This document shows, piece by piece, positions 53,468 to 62,539 of a stretch of DNA of 64,000 nt. The stretch is from positions 2,162,370-2,226,369 of the forward strand of contig NZ_CP043875.1 in the NCBI RefSeq assembly GCF_032878975.1, given 5' to 3'. The first letter of the stretch is position 1. Every line of letters starts with the position of its first letter. The stretch is from Methanoplanus sp. FWC-SCC4. GTDB lineage: Archaea; Halobacteriota; Methanomicrobia; Methanomicrobiales; Methanomicrobiaceae. Both the position numbers and the translations under genes were made by a program. The notes under the pieces are model-generated. The model was given only the letters and a program-made list of their open reading frames with translations. It searched no databases and was not told the origin of the DNA.

Positions 53468-55153
53468 TCAGTTCAGCTCTGCTGCCGATGAAACCATTGC
53501 GATTATTCCGCCGTCCTGGTTTTTGAGGTATGTATTGTGCCATACGACTTCTATCTCCTCTCCCTGTTTTGTAAGAACAAAACCCTTTTCGCCGGATTTT
53601 GGAACACAGCCCCCGGATATTGCGGATTCAAATTTCTTTTTCAGATCAAAGCCTCTTTCTTTTGGTACAACTGTTGAAAACCAGTCCGAACCGACAATAT
53701 CCTCCTCATTATAGCCGAGGAATTCACAGCCCTTTTTGTTCAGACTTTTAATTTTTCCATCGCAACCGACAACTGCAATCATTACACCCGCGACATCCAG
53801 ATAGCTCTGTGCCTGATCACGCTGGCTTAGTATTTCGGCTTCAGCAGTCTTCTGTTCGGAAATATCTTCCCCGATAGTCATAATATACTCCAGTTTTCTG
53901 TCACGGCCGAATATCGGGACTTTCCTGAACATTATGATTCTTTCACTGTTATTTGCGGATTTTATTGAGATTTCCGGTAATAATACAGGGCTCCCGGCTG
54001 CTATCGCATCCCTGTCCCCTGAAATAAGATATTCCGTAATTCTGTCCGGGAATAATTCACAGCCCATTTTTCCGACAGAATCATCTCTGGAGATTCCAAA
54101 AAAGTCCTCGGCACTTTTATTGAAAAATATGTATGTACCATGGGTAACTTCCTTGACAAGTACCATTGCAGGTATGTTCTGGACAATGGAGCCCAGAAAT
54201 GATTTCCATTTAAAAAGGGCAGTTACTGCATTTTCCCTCTCTGATATATCACGGCTTACGATTCTGTAACCGGTAAGGTATCCGAGTTCATCAAACCTCG
54301 GGCATATGCTGGATTCGGTTTTTATAGACTTTCCCTCTGAATTTTTAAAAAGACATTCTATTAGCTGGGATTTTTTTGTATCTTTTGCATTTTTGATTGC
54401 AGTTTCAAACTGTGCTGCACAACTGCTTTCAAGGTAATCCATGAGCGGAAATCCTATGATTTCGCCTGTATCAGATCCTAATATATCCCTGGTACGGGGA
54501 CTTGCATAAATGAACCGGCCTTCCTCATCGATATTCCAGATGGCATCGTTTATCTCTTCCACAAGTGCCCTGAAGTTTTGCTCGCTTTCCCTGAGTGCCT
54601 CTTCCGCCTCTCTTTTTTCCGTTATGTCCTCAAGCATTATTGTAACTCCGGGGGTGGAGTCATTGAGGACTGTCGGGATTATTCGGGTTTTATAAAAAAA
54701 TTCCCTGTCTATCTTTACTATTCTGATCTCATCAACTGTTTCCTCACCTTCAAGGGCGGCTTTTAGTCTCTCGTTGATCAGGGGATGATCAAGTCCCACG
54801 AGAGGTGAATTTCTGATCTCCTTTCCAACAATATTTTCATCATTTATATCAAGAAGGGAGCAGAGGGAGTCGTTAACCTGAACGATACGTAAATCGCTGT
54901 CTATTACAACGACCATATCTGAAGAAAAGTTGATCATCGCGGAGACCGGGGCTCTTTGTGATATAAAAAAAACCTTGGCCTTTCCATAGGCTTTCATGTC
55001 GACCTGACCTGATATTCTCAGCATGTCAAGATATCTTGAGACAGTATTCCTGTTAACAGAAACCAGGTTTGCGATGTCTGTTACTGACATTCCGCGGGGG
55101 TTGCCCTTTAGAATATCAAGGATTTTTGAGAGTTCATCAGCGTAGACGTTCAT
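53468..55153 (-). CDS. HTH-PAS multi-sensor regulator lacking a kinase domain
   Basis: A 561-residue protein with an N-terminal winged helix (MSVTDIANLVSVNRNTVSRY) and four PAS domains (about 75-200, 205-325, 330-445 and 455-555), ending directly after the last one (GGIIAMVSSAAELN). It shares the HTH and first PAS, including APVSAMINFSSDMVVVIDSD, with the broken kinase at 19482. That kinase has PVSAMLDFSSDAIVVL at the same point. Unlike the kinase, no HisKA or HATPase region is present here. It may act as a one-component DNA-binding sensor or be a remnant of a former kinase. The stop lies 144 bp from the IS element. Confidence 0.85.
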   Translation of the reverse strand: MNVYADELSKILDILKGNPRGMSVTDIANLVSVNRNTVSRYLDMLRISGQVDMKAYGKAKVFFISQRAPVSAMINFSSDMVVVIDSDLRIVQVNDSLCSLLDINDENIVGKEIRNSPLVGLDHPLINERLKAALEGEETVDEIRIVKIDREFFYKTRIIPTVLNDSTPGVTIMLEDITEKREAEEALRESEQNFRALVEEINDAIWNIDEEGRFIYASPRTRDILGSDTGEIIGFPLMDYLESSCAAQFETAIKNAKDTKKSQLIECLFKNSEGKSIKTESSICPRFDELGYLTGYRIVSRDISERENAVTALFKWKSFLGSIVQNIPAMVLVKEVTHGTYIFFNKSAEDFFGISRDDSVGKMGCELFPDRITEYLISGDRDAIAAGSPVLLPEISIKSANNSERIIMFRKVPIFGRDRKLEYIMTIGEDISEQKTAEAEILSQRDQAQSYLDVAGVMIAVVGCDGKIKSLNKKGCEFLGYNEEDIVGSDWFSTVVPKERGFDLKKKFESAISGGCVPKSGEKGFVLTKQGEEIEVVWHNTYLKNQDGGIIAMVSSAAELN

Positions 55154-55711
55154 TATCTCTTATTTTAGTTTTTTTCAGGCATTACTTATTGCTTTCGTTA
55201 TCCTCAGCGTTATGGATTTTCACAACGCTTTGGTCAATGCCATGCATTGGGGGGAGGTATTATATACTATTATTTACAACCTATTTAACGCAATACCAGT
55301 GGCATTCCAACAGTGCCCTGGAAACCTCTACAAATTGCAAAAAGTGAGATTGCCTTCCGGCCACTCCTGGTAATATGCACAAAAACTCCATAACAAGGCA
55401 AATTATCAATGAATTCTCCTTATTCTCCGGATTAGCTGCAACATAATCCGGGTTTAACAGGAGGAAAACCAGACAAACCACTATACCTCTCAAAAAAGGT
55501 GTGGCCGGAATAAAACTCCTATAAACTCCACCCCCATACTGAAAAACAAAAAACACACGTACCCAAAAATTAATCTTATTCCATTAAAAAAGGAACCAGG
55601 GCTCTTTTAAATTTTCATAGCTCAGAGAAGCTGAAATATTACGAAGATTTAAAAAGCAACACTCCTCCTTTTAATTCAGAATTGTTCTTTTAAAAATACA
55701 AAAAAATAGAA
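55154..55711. other. Gene-poor stretch with no recognised gene
   Basis: 558 bp with several AT-rich promoter-like segments and a segment near 55525-55545 (CTCCTATAAACTCC) resembling the IS end at 53307. No tRNA or family-supported gene was found. A possible 91-codon minus-strand frame is not supported. Confidence 0.5.
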
Positions 55712-56917
55712 TTATTTTCTTCTGACTGCAACAAAAAGACCTGCTGCTGTCATTGCAAAAAGGCCTGAAATAAAACCGAATCCGGGCACATCCTTTGCAT
55801 CGCTTTTTGCGTCCATCTTGATAATTATACTCTGATTTGTATTTTCATCAATTCCGGCAAGAATTATTCCGCTGTCTGATGTTGTCTTAACAGATGTTAT
55901 TTTTGTATTTTCAAAAGGCTTTTCCCAGATTATATTTCCTTTTGAATTCGTTCTTAATACCTTGAATTCATCCCTGTCAGTAACGCTGTTATGGTACAGT
56001 CCAAGAAGGTAATAGCTGTTTTCAGGTCCCTTTGTTATGTAATAGATCATATCAAGACCCGGCATGGGTTTCTCTTCTGTTACCTTTCCTTCACTGTCCA
56101 TGAACATGAGGTAAGCGACTGTTGGCGTTTCATCTTTTTTTATTGAAAGTGAGGCTTCATCAAACTTGATTCTGCCTGCAACAAAACCATCATCATATGA
56201 AGGTGTGATTGTCAGAATAAATCCTGCATCATCACCTTTATACTGGTTTGCCCAGATTTGGTTTCCCTCATTGTCGATTCTGAGAATAAAACCTGTATAC
56301 TCCCCGCCTGCGATTATCGGGCTCACGTAGCCGGCTATAATAAATCCATTATCCTGAACACTCTGCGCAGAAGTAATCCTGAACTGTCCTCCGCTTTCAG
56401 GCCCTCCGAGTGATCTGTTCCATAGTTCAGCCCCGTCTTTTCCGACCATTGTCAGGAATGACTGGTAATAATCACCTCCAAGAAGGACATCCCCGGCTTG
56501 TGTAATCTCAACTGAGGTAACGACTCCGAAAGCCTGATGATATGTCCATTCTACATCTCCTTTCATGTCTGTTTTTATCAGGTTTTCACCATCGGTGAAC
56601 AGGTAAAGGCCGCCTGAGGGTGATGATTCAACAAACCTGACTGTTCCGTTCTCATCTCCTCCGGGGATATTTTTTTTCCATGCAATATCTCCCGTGTCAG
56701 TCATACCTATTAGCAGGCGCCCGTTTGCATCGCTTCCCCCTGCTACAAAACTGCCGTCTGAAAGCTGCCATATTGAAGACAGCTGCCCGTCATCAACTGA
56801 TATTATTTTCATCCATTCAGAATGATTTTCTTCGGAAACCTGCGATTCGGCAGAAGATGCCTGTACGCCAAGTGCAAGAAGTGCAATTAAGAGAAATATT
56901 GTTATTGATTTTCTCAT
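55712..56917 (-). CDS. Secreted beta-propeller-like protein with PGF-CTERM anchor
   Basis: A 401-residue exported protein: an N-terminal signal (ITIFLLIALLALGVQASS), then about seven repeats of WxxxxG-type propeller strands such as GDIAWKKNIPGGD, GDVEWTYH and GAELWNRSLGGPESGG, as in PQQ/Kelch-like propellers. The C-terminus is PGF, a hydrophobic helix (FISGLFAMTAAGLFVAV) and RRK, the canonical PGF-CTERM sorting signal. The archaeosortases at 20968 and 21886 would process it (inferred). The ligand is unknown. Confidence 0.88.
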   Translation of the reverse strand: MRKSITIFLLIALLALGVQASSAESQVSEENHSEWMKIISVDDGQLSSIWQLSDGSFVAGGSDANGRLLIGMTDTGDIAWKKNIPGGDENGTVRFVESSPSGGLYLFTDGENLIKTDMKGDVEWTYHQAFGVVTSVEITQAGDVLLGGDYYQSFLTMVGKDGAELWNRSLGGPESGGQFRITSAQSVQDNGFIIAGYVSPIIAGGEYTGFILRIDNEGNQIWANQYKGDDAGFILTITPSYDDGFVAGRIKFDEASLSIKKDETPTVAYLMFMDSEGKVTEEKPMPGLDMIYYITKGPENSYYLLGLYHNSVTDRDEFKVLRTNSKGNIIWEKPFENTKITSVKTTSDSGIILAGIDENTNQSIIIKMDAKSDAKDVPGFGFISGLFAMTAAGLFVAVRRK

Positions 56918-57198
56918 ACAATAAAATTAGAATCTAATCTGATATATCATATTTCCAGAGTCCTTTTTCCCTTTCTTTTCCCCGGCGGCTTTGGCATTTT
57001 ATCTGATTTTACGGCAAAAGGCGGGCGCGATTAAGAGGCGCACTGTCTTATTTTTCGATTTTCTCTTTTCTAACGAGTCTGATACCCGTGTTGCAGAATA
57101 TAAGGCGATTTTTTGACAGAGTATCATCTTTTCAAAATCCCCTGTTAACGGGATTTGAGATGTAATTATTATCATAGAACAAATCAAACAAGTGAGCA

Positions 57199-58221
57199 AT
57201 GATAAAGGTTGCAGTCAACGGGTATGGCACCATCGGAAAGAGGGTAGCTGATGCAGTCAGTGCCCAGAAAGATATGGAAATAATCGGGGTTTCCAAAACA
57301 AGACCGAGCAGTGAGGCACTAGTCGCAAATAAGAGGGGTTATCCTCTTTATATTGCAGACATTTCAAAAAAGCAGGCATTTGAGGCTGCCGGAATAAAGG
57401 TTGCCGGGAGTGTTGAGGAGATGATCCAAAAGGCTGATGTTGTGGTTGATGCAACACCCGGGGGGGTCGGTGAGAAAAACAAAGCCCTTTATGAAAAATA
57501 CGGCAAAAAAGCGGCATGGGAAGGAGGAGAAAAGCACGAACTGGCAGGCTTTTCCTTCAATTCATCGTGTAATTACAAAGAGGCTGTCGGGAGGCAGTTT
57601 GTCCGTGTGGTTTCATGCAACACCACAGGATTATGCCGTATCATAAACGAGATCAAAAACGAGTTCGGCGTAAACAAAGTACGTGCCACAATGGTAAGGA
57701 GGGGATCGGATCCGGGTGGAATCAAGAAAGGGCCTGTTGATGCGGTAGTCTTAAACCCTGTCACAATTCCGTCACACCACGGGCCGGATGTTCTGACAGT
57801 GATCCCTGATATTGACATAGTAACCACTGCAATGATTGTTCCGACAACATTCATGCACATGCATGTTGTCCAGATGGATCTTAAGAATCCGGCGACAGTT
57901 GAGCGTGTACTTGAACTGATTGAAGCAAATCCGAGGATAGGGCTTGTAAGAGAAGGGCTTGGCATTACAAGCACGGCAGAGATCAAGGAATATGCATCAG
58001 ACCTGGGCAGACCCCGTGCGGATCTCTGGGAATCATGTATATTTGAAGAATCTGTATCAGTGCTGAATGAAACAGAACTTTATTTCTTCCAGGCAATCCA
58101 CCAGGAAGCTGATGTTGTTGTTGAGACAGTGGATGCCATAAGGGCAATGGCAGGTGAGGTTGTTGATCCTGCAGAGTCAATAAAAATGACAAATGAAGCT
58201 CTTGGCTTCACTCCAATCTGA
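57199..58221 (+). CDS. gap: Archaeal type II glyceraldehyde-3-phosphate dehydrogenase
   Basis: A 340-residue phosphorylating GAPDH of the archaeal type. The Rossmann loop is VNGYGTIGKRVADAV and the nucleophile C140 lies in VVSCNTTGLCR. Further typical segments are RRGSDPGGIKKGP and IPSHHGPDVLTVIPD. It serves gluconeogenesis and glycolysis. AAGTGAG just before the ATG is a plausible ribosome-binding site. Confidence 0.97.
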   Translation: MIKVAVNGYGTIGKRVADAVSAQKDMEIIGVSKTRPSSEALVANKRGYPLYIADISKKQAFEAAGIKVAGSVEEMIQKADVVVDATPGGVGEKNKALYEKYGKKAAWEGGEKHELAGFSFNSSCNYKEAVGRQFVRVVSCNTTGLCRIINEIKNEFGVNKVRATMVRRGSDPGGIKKGPVDAVVLNPVTIPSHHGPDVLTVIPDIDIVTTAMIVPTTFMHMHVVQMDLKNPATVERVLELIEANPRIGLVREGLGITSTAEIKEYASDLGRPRADLWESCIFEESVSVLNETELYFFQAIHQEADVVVETVDAIRAMAGEVVDPAESIKMTNEALGFTPI

Positions 58222-58863
58222 ATGCAGCATAATTTTTAAATTTTAATTTTTTTATGCAGACTGTGAAAAAAGCTATTCTTGTGCCTTTGCAGTCATTTTC
58301 AGAATCATTATGAAAAAAACTTCCTCTAAATTTCATTAAAGTGTTTAGGATTAAATCAGATTATCCTTAAAAAAATCTAAAATAAGTGATTATTGGTCTA
58401 TGACACGGTCAGATTTTGATATGCCTATAAACCCCCCATTTGAAAAATTCACCGGACTATATTATCCGGCACAACCACCAACAATAGTTATGACGTTATC
58501 TGTATAAAGTCTTTGCACATCTCATCTGCAATGCAATAATATTTCACAGAGACAGCATGCCCCCTGATTCTTTTTTCTTCATTTTTCAAAATATAAGATA
58601 TATTTCAATTATTTTAGGATTTATGAGAAAATATTGATTATTTTTATTCCGGTCTGTATCAATAAAATGAATCTTTCAACTTAAAATAAACAGTATTTTT
58701 GTTTACGATTTCCAGATGGCGATTAAATATATTTATATATTAGATATTTATTTCCGGTTCAAATAATTAAATAAAGTTTATATCCTCATCTTAACGAAGA
58801 CCATATAATGGCTTTTTGATTACGGGTGGAAAATTTTTAAAAAACCGCTTATAACCTGAAATT
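58222..58863. other. Gene-free stretch with IS-end-like and repeated motifs
   Basis: 642 bp without a gene. CTATAAACCCCCC at 58425-58437 matches 13 bp of the right end of the IS element (53304-53316, opposite strand). A CCGGA...TCCGG small inverted repeat is at 58452-58469, and a 17-bp word at 58498 is shared with 40593. Several TATA-like runs are present. Confidence 0.6.
58498..58514 (+). repeat. 17-bp word shared with 40593-40609
   Basis: ATCTGTATAAAGTCTTT, again followed by ACATC after two bases. The two sites are 18 kb apart, both in intergenic DNA. Confidence 0.5.
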
Positions 58864-59724
58864 TCAGACAAAATCGGAAGTATAGGATGTTTCTTCAACA
58901 TTCCATGATATCAGGGCAGTTGATGTTTTTATTTTTTGGCTATAGAGTCCGTTTTCTTCTTTTTTAAGTGTTTTTTCAAAGTATTCATATGCGTAACTTT
59001 TTTCATCTGCAGTAATCCTTCTGTTCAGGAGTGCTTTTGAGACGGCATCCTCGATGTTTCTGTAGGTATTATGCCATTCATATTGATATATTTTTAAATC
59101 TGCATATATGCCCATATCGTGGAGGACATTCATTATACAGATATAATCCGGGAAGTGAGGCTTTTCGACATTATTTTTGCCCATCTTATCTGCGATATAT
59201 TTTAAAAATTCGTCATCGCGTCTTTTCCCTGCAAACCAGTATATGTACACCATTCGCTTTGATGCCCTGTGCAGTTTATCAAGGGCCCATCTGGCATCGG
59301 CAAAACCCATCGAAAAGGCTGATATAACTACATCATGAGGGTCAAGATCTTTTTTCAGGCAGACATCCTCCCACCTTTTCTGAACGCAGCGGCAGTTCCT
59401 CCTTTTGCTTTCGATCATGTTGTCCCTGAGATACATGAGCATTCTTGCAGAGGGATCTATTGCAGTCACCGCTTTCACTTTTGCAGAGATTGGGACTGCC
59501 AGACGGCCGGTTCCTGCACCCACATCCAGAACGGTGTCATCCGGTTTTAAATCGAGAAAAGAAATGTCTTTCAGGGTATGTGTCAGGTTTTCCCTTACAG
59601 AACTGTCATAATAATCGGCTCGTTTATCCCATGAGGCGCCGGGATCGTCCTCTTCCTTTTTAAATGAGGGACGCCTTTTAACAGCAAGTTTCCAGAATTC
59701 ATTATAATCGATAATCCTCCCCAT
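58864..59724 (-). CDS. Class I SAM-dependent methyltransferase
   Basis: A 286-residue enzyme with motif I VLDVGAGTGRLAVPI near residue 65, motif II-like AIDPSARMLMYLRDN and a following VVISAFSMGFAD. The N-terminal extension (DPGASWDKRADYYDSS) is common in methyltransferases acting on small molecules. The target is unknown. The C-terminal part (KMGKNNVEKPHFPDYICIMN) is not typical of a well-known subfamily that I recognise. Confidence 0.88.
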   Translation of the reverse strand: MGRIIDYNEFWKLAVKRRPSFKKEEDDPGASWDKRADYYDSSVRENLTHTLKDISFLDLKPDDTVLDVGAGTGRLAVPISAKVKAVTAIDPSARMLMYLRDNMIESKRRNCRCVQKRWEDVCLKKDLDPHDVVISAFSMGFADARWALDKLHRASKRMVYIYWFAGKRRDDEFLKYIADKMGKNNVEKPHFPDYICIMNVLHDMGIYADLKIYQYEWHNTYRNIEDAVSKALLNRRITADEKSYAYEYFEKTLKKEENGLYSQKIKTSTALISWNVEETSYTSDFV

Positions 59725-59822
59725 GATAATCTTTTAGTACTCTTTATGATTTGAATCCTGTCCTCTGAAAATATGATCCGCAGGCAGTATTTTACAAAAA
59801 AAAAGACCGTTTTTTCAATAAA

Positions 59823-60584
59823 TCAGATTTTATTTACATCAAATCTCTTTTCAAGCAGTTTTACTGCAATTACCGATGCAAGGGTCTCTGATGAGAATAT
59901 CATAAACATAATTACAAGCTGATATTCAGCTGCCCAGATTGGATTTACTCCTCCTATTATTAGGCCGGCCATGGCTCCTGGAAGAATCACTATTCCGAGA
60001 GTTTTCAGCCTGTCTATTGTAGGAATCAAAGATGCCCTGACACTCTGACGGACGTGTGGCATAAGAGCCTCGCCATTTTCTGCACCAAGGCATAATGCGG
60101 CTTCTATCTGTGCCTTATGGGATGAGAGCTCTGCTGTGTACCGGTTGAGGACAAGTGAGCAGACTATCATTGTTCCGCCTATCGCCATGCTTCCTATTGG
60201 TATAAGATACTCGGGTTTGAGAGGGATTACACCCATTATAATCAGTATCAGGATAATTGATCCGGCACCGGCACCTATGGCCGGCAGGGTGATATGCATC
60301 GGATCTTTTATTTTATCCGCCCTGTCTGCCGAGTTTTTGGCGGCAAAAAGCAGCATGCCAAAAAGGGCTGCAAAGACAAGTGCCAGGCTGCCTGTTTCAA
60401 ATATTGCGGCAATAACAATTACAACCGCCATCAGCTGCACAACCGCCCTTGAAACTGCAATCAGTATCTCTTTTTCGATCTCAAGCCTGACTTTATGTGA
60501 TATTGCGATTACAATAATAATCAGGACGAAAGAGAATATTAGATTCCATATCCCCAAAACAGGGTTGTATGCATCCTCAATCAT
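59823..60584 (-). CDS. fetB: ABC transporter permease, FetB/UPF0014-like
   Basis: A 253-residue membrane protein with about seven hydrophobic segments. Family segments are ISHKVRLEIEKEILIAVSRA, VQLMAVVIVIAAIFETGSLA, IPIGSMAIGGTMIVCSLVLN and LPGAMAGLIIGGVNPIWAAE. Homologues form an ATP-driven iron/metal exporter (FetAB) in bacteria. The gene overlaps the ATPase gene by 4 bp (ATGA), so the two subunits are co-translated. Confidence 0.88.
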   Translation of the reverse strand: MIEDAYNPVLGIWNLIFSFVLIIIVIAISHKVRLEIEKEILIAVSRAVVQLMAVVIVIAAIFETGSLALVFAALFGMLLFAAKNSADRADKIKDPMHITLPAIGAGAGSIILILIIMGVIPLKPEYLIPIGSMAIGGTMIVCSLVLNRYTAELSSHKAQIEAALCLGAENGEALMPHVRQSVRASLIPTIDRLKTLGIVILPGAMAGLIIGGVNPIWAAEYQLVIMFMIFSSETLASVIAVKLLEKRFDVNKI

Positions 60585-61267
60585 AAAATTTCCCGAAGAC
60601 GCCTGTCTTCAATTCTGAAAATTCTTTTTGCCACCCTTTCTGCCTGACTGTTGTCATGAGTTACAAAGATGATTGTAATTCCGGTTTGAGTATTCAGTTT
60701 TATGATAAGGTCTTCCAGGACATATTTTGAGATCTCGTCAAGTGAGGCGGTCGGCTCGTCAAGAAGAAGTATTTTTGGTGAGAGGGCAAGTGCCCTTGCA
60801 ATTGCAACTCTCTGCTGTTCTCCGACTGAAAGCTTCTCCGCATCCATGAAAAGAAATTCGGACGGGAGGCCCACGCTTTTTAAAAGACTGTTAAAATCAG
60901 GTTTTTTGATATTTGCGTTGGCTTTAAAGCTAAACGGGTACTGAAGGTTAAAAAGGACTGTGCCCGGGAACATTGCCGGTATCTGTCCTGTGAGTGTTAT
61001 ATATCTCCTGACGGTTGCAGGATCACAGAGTGAGATATCTTTTCCGCGTAGCTTGATCTTGCCTGAGTAATTTGAATTGAGTCTGTTAAGGCATCTCAAA
61101 ATTGTGCTTTTACCCGAGCCTGAAGGACCTGTAAGGGCAATGCAGTCCCCTTTCTTTACATCAAAGGAAACATTTGAGAGTATTTTTTTTCCTTCGAACG
61201 CAACTGAAAGACTTTCCGCCTTTAACTCGTATATGTCTGAAATTTCAGGAGAATATTGTTCTTCCAT
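60581..61267 (-). CDS. fetA: ABC transporter ATP-binding protein, FetA-like
   Basis: A 228-residue ATPase with Walker A GPSGSGKST (residues about 41-49), signature LSVGEQQRVAIARALAL, Walker B ILLLDEPTASLDE and H-loop FVTHD. It drives the permease encoded immediately downstream. The family is involved in iron homeostasis. The N-terminus starts with an unusual acidic segment (MEEQYSPEISDIYEL). Confidence 0.9.
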   Translation of the reverse strand: MEEQYSPEISDIYELKAESLSVAFEGKKILSNVSFDVKKGDCIALTGPSGSGKSTILRCLNRLNSNYSGKIKLRGKDISLCDPATVRRYITLTGQIPAMFPGTVLFNLQYPFSFKANANIKKPDFNSLLKSVGLPSEFLFMDAEKLSVGEQQRVAIARALALSPKILLLDEPTASLDEISKYVLEDLIIKLNTQTGITIIFVTHDNSQAERVAKRIFRIEDRRLREIL

Positions 61268-61411
61268 AACTTACGACCGCTTTTTTTACGTGCAAATCAG
61301 TTTGCAAACGTGATGAGATATTGCCTTCCCCGTTTTAATTGAATTTTGTTTGAAAATGGGATTTCCATTTCATCAGAGAATGCCTCGGGAAATTATTTTC
61401 ATCCACTTATT

Positions 61412-62335
61412 TTATGAAAATCCCCTGTGAAGACCGTAAGAATGTGCTGTTTTTTTTGCCTCTCTGTATTCATTATCGGTTATTTTCCTAAAAAGGCCTG
61501 TGGATTTTAGGAAATCCGTGTTCCCTGCCGGAGTGTACTGACTCATTATGCTTACGTATGTATCTTTTGAGATCTCCTCTGAAATGAACCGGAATACTTC
61601 GTTTGTTCCGGATAGATTTTCTGGAAGGACAAGATGCCGGATTAATAGTCCTCTCTTTGCAATCCCGTTTTCATCCAGTTCAAGATCACCTGTCTGCCTG
61701 TACATTTCCTTTAACGCGGCCTTCATATGATGCGTATAATTTTGCGCATCCGATAAGAATCTGGAAGTTTTGTCATCTCCGAATTTTATATCCGGCATGT
61801 ATATATCAACTATGCCGTCAAGAAGCCTGATTGTCTCAACATTCTCATATCCCCCTGCATTGTAGACGAGAGGTAAATTAAAGCCTTTTTCTGCGGCTTT
61901 GTTCAGAGCCCCGATAATCTGGGGAACAAAATGGGTAGGGGATACAAGATTTATGTTGTGACAGCCTGCCTTCTGAAGATCAAGCATCATTGAGGAGAGG
62001 TCTGTTTCCTGGTATTCCCTGCCTTCTCCAAGGTGGCTTATCTCATAATTCTGGCAGAAAAGACAGCTAAGGGTACAGCCGGTGAAAAAAATAGTTCCCG
62101 AGCCTCTTGTTCCTGATATCACCTCTTCCTCTCCAAAATGAGAACCAAAAGCTGCTATCTTTGGAAGTTCCCCTCCTTTGCAGTACATCGCTTCACCTGA
62201 AGTTCTGTCAACGCCGCATTTTCTGGGACAGAGACGACAGTTTTCAAGGCAGAGTTTTGCCTTCCATTCCCTCTCTTTAAGAGTTCCGTTTCTGTGAAGT
62301 TCAATGTATGAAGCTTCCCGTTTATTATCTGACAA
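61412..62335 (-). CDS. PflX-like radical SAM iron-sulfur protein
   Basis: A 307-residue protein with the radical SAM cysteine motif CTLSCLFCQN (CX3CX2C, around residue 90), an N-terminal Cys group (CLENCRLCPRKCGVDRTSG ... YC) that may hold a further cluster, and the barrel segments PDIKFGDDKT and HLVLPENLSGT. It belongs to the uncharacterised PflX (COG1313) group. The substrate is unknown. It is separated by 144 bp from the fetA gene and is probably its own unit. Confidence 0.85.
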   Translation of the reverse strand: MSDNKREASYIELHRNGTLKEREWKAKLCLENCRLCPRKCGVDRTSGEAMYCKGGELPKIAAFGSHFGEEEVISGTRGSGTIFFTGCTLSCLFCQNYEISHLGEGREYQETDLSSMMLDLQKAGCHNINLVSPTHFVPQIIGALNKAAEKGFNLPLVYNAGGYENVETIRLLDGIVDIYMPDIKFGDDKTSRFLSDAQNYTHHMKAALKEMYRQTGDLELDENGIAKRGLLIRHLVLPENLSGTNEVFRFISEEISKDTYVSIMSQYTPAGNTDFLKSTGLFRKITDNEYREAKKTAHSYGLHRGFS

Positions 62336-62539
62336 TTAATTACCCCCTGTTTTTTAATTGAGTCCGTGACTCTAAATAAGATTTAAATTTATGAATTGTA
62401 CTGGAAATTCCCCGATCCCCGGTCATAATGTATGTCTTGAAAATTGCCTTTAGAGGATATAAAAGTTAAGTCTCAGGCAGAATAAAGTAGCCTTTCATAA
62501 CCTTTTATGAATCCCTGAAAAAATATAATGTAGGCTTAT

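Noticed and set aside
55281-55556. 91-codon minus-strand frame after the HTH-PAS gene
   Set aside because: Composition is unlike neighbouring genes, no recognisable domain, weak start context; not supported as a gene.
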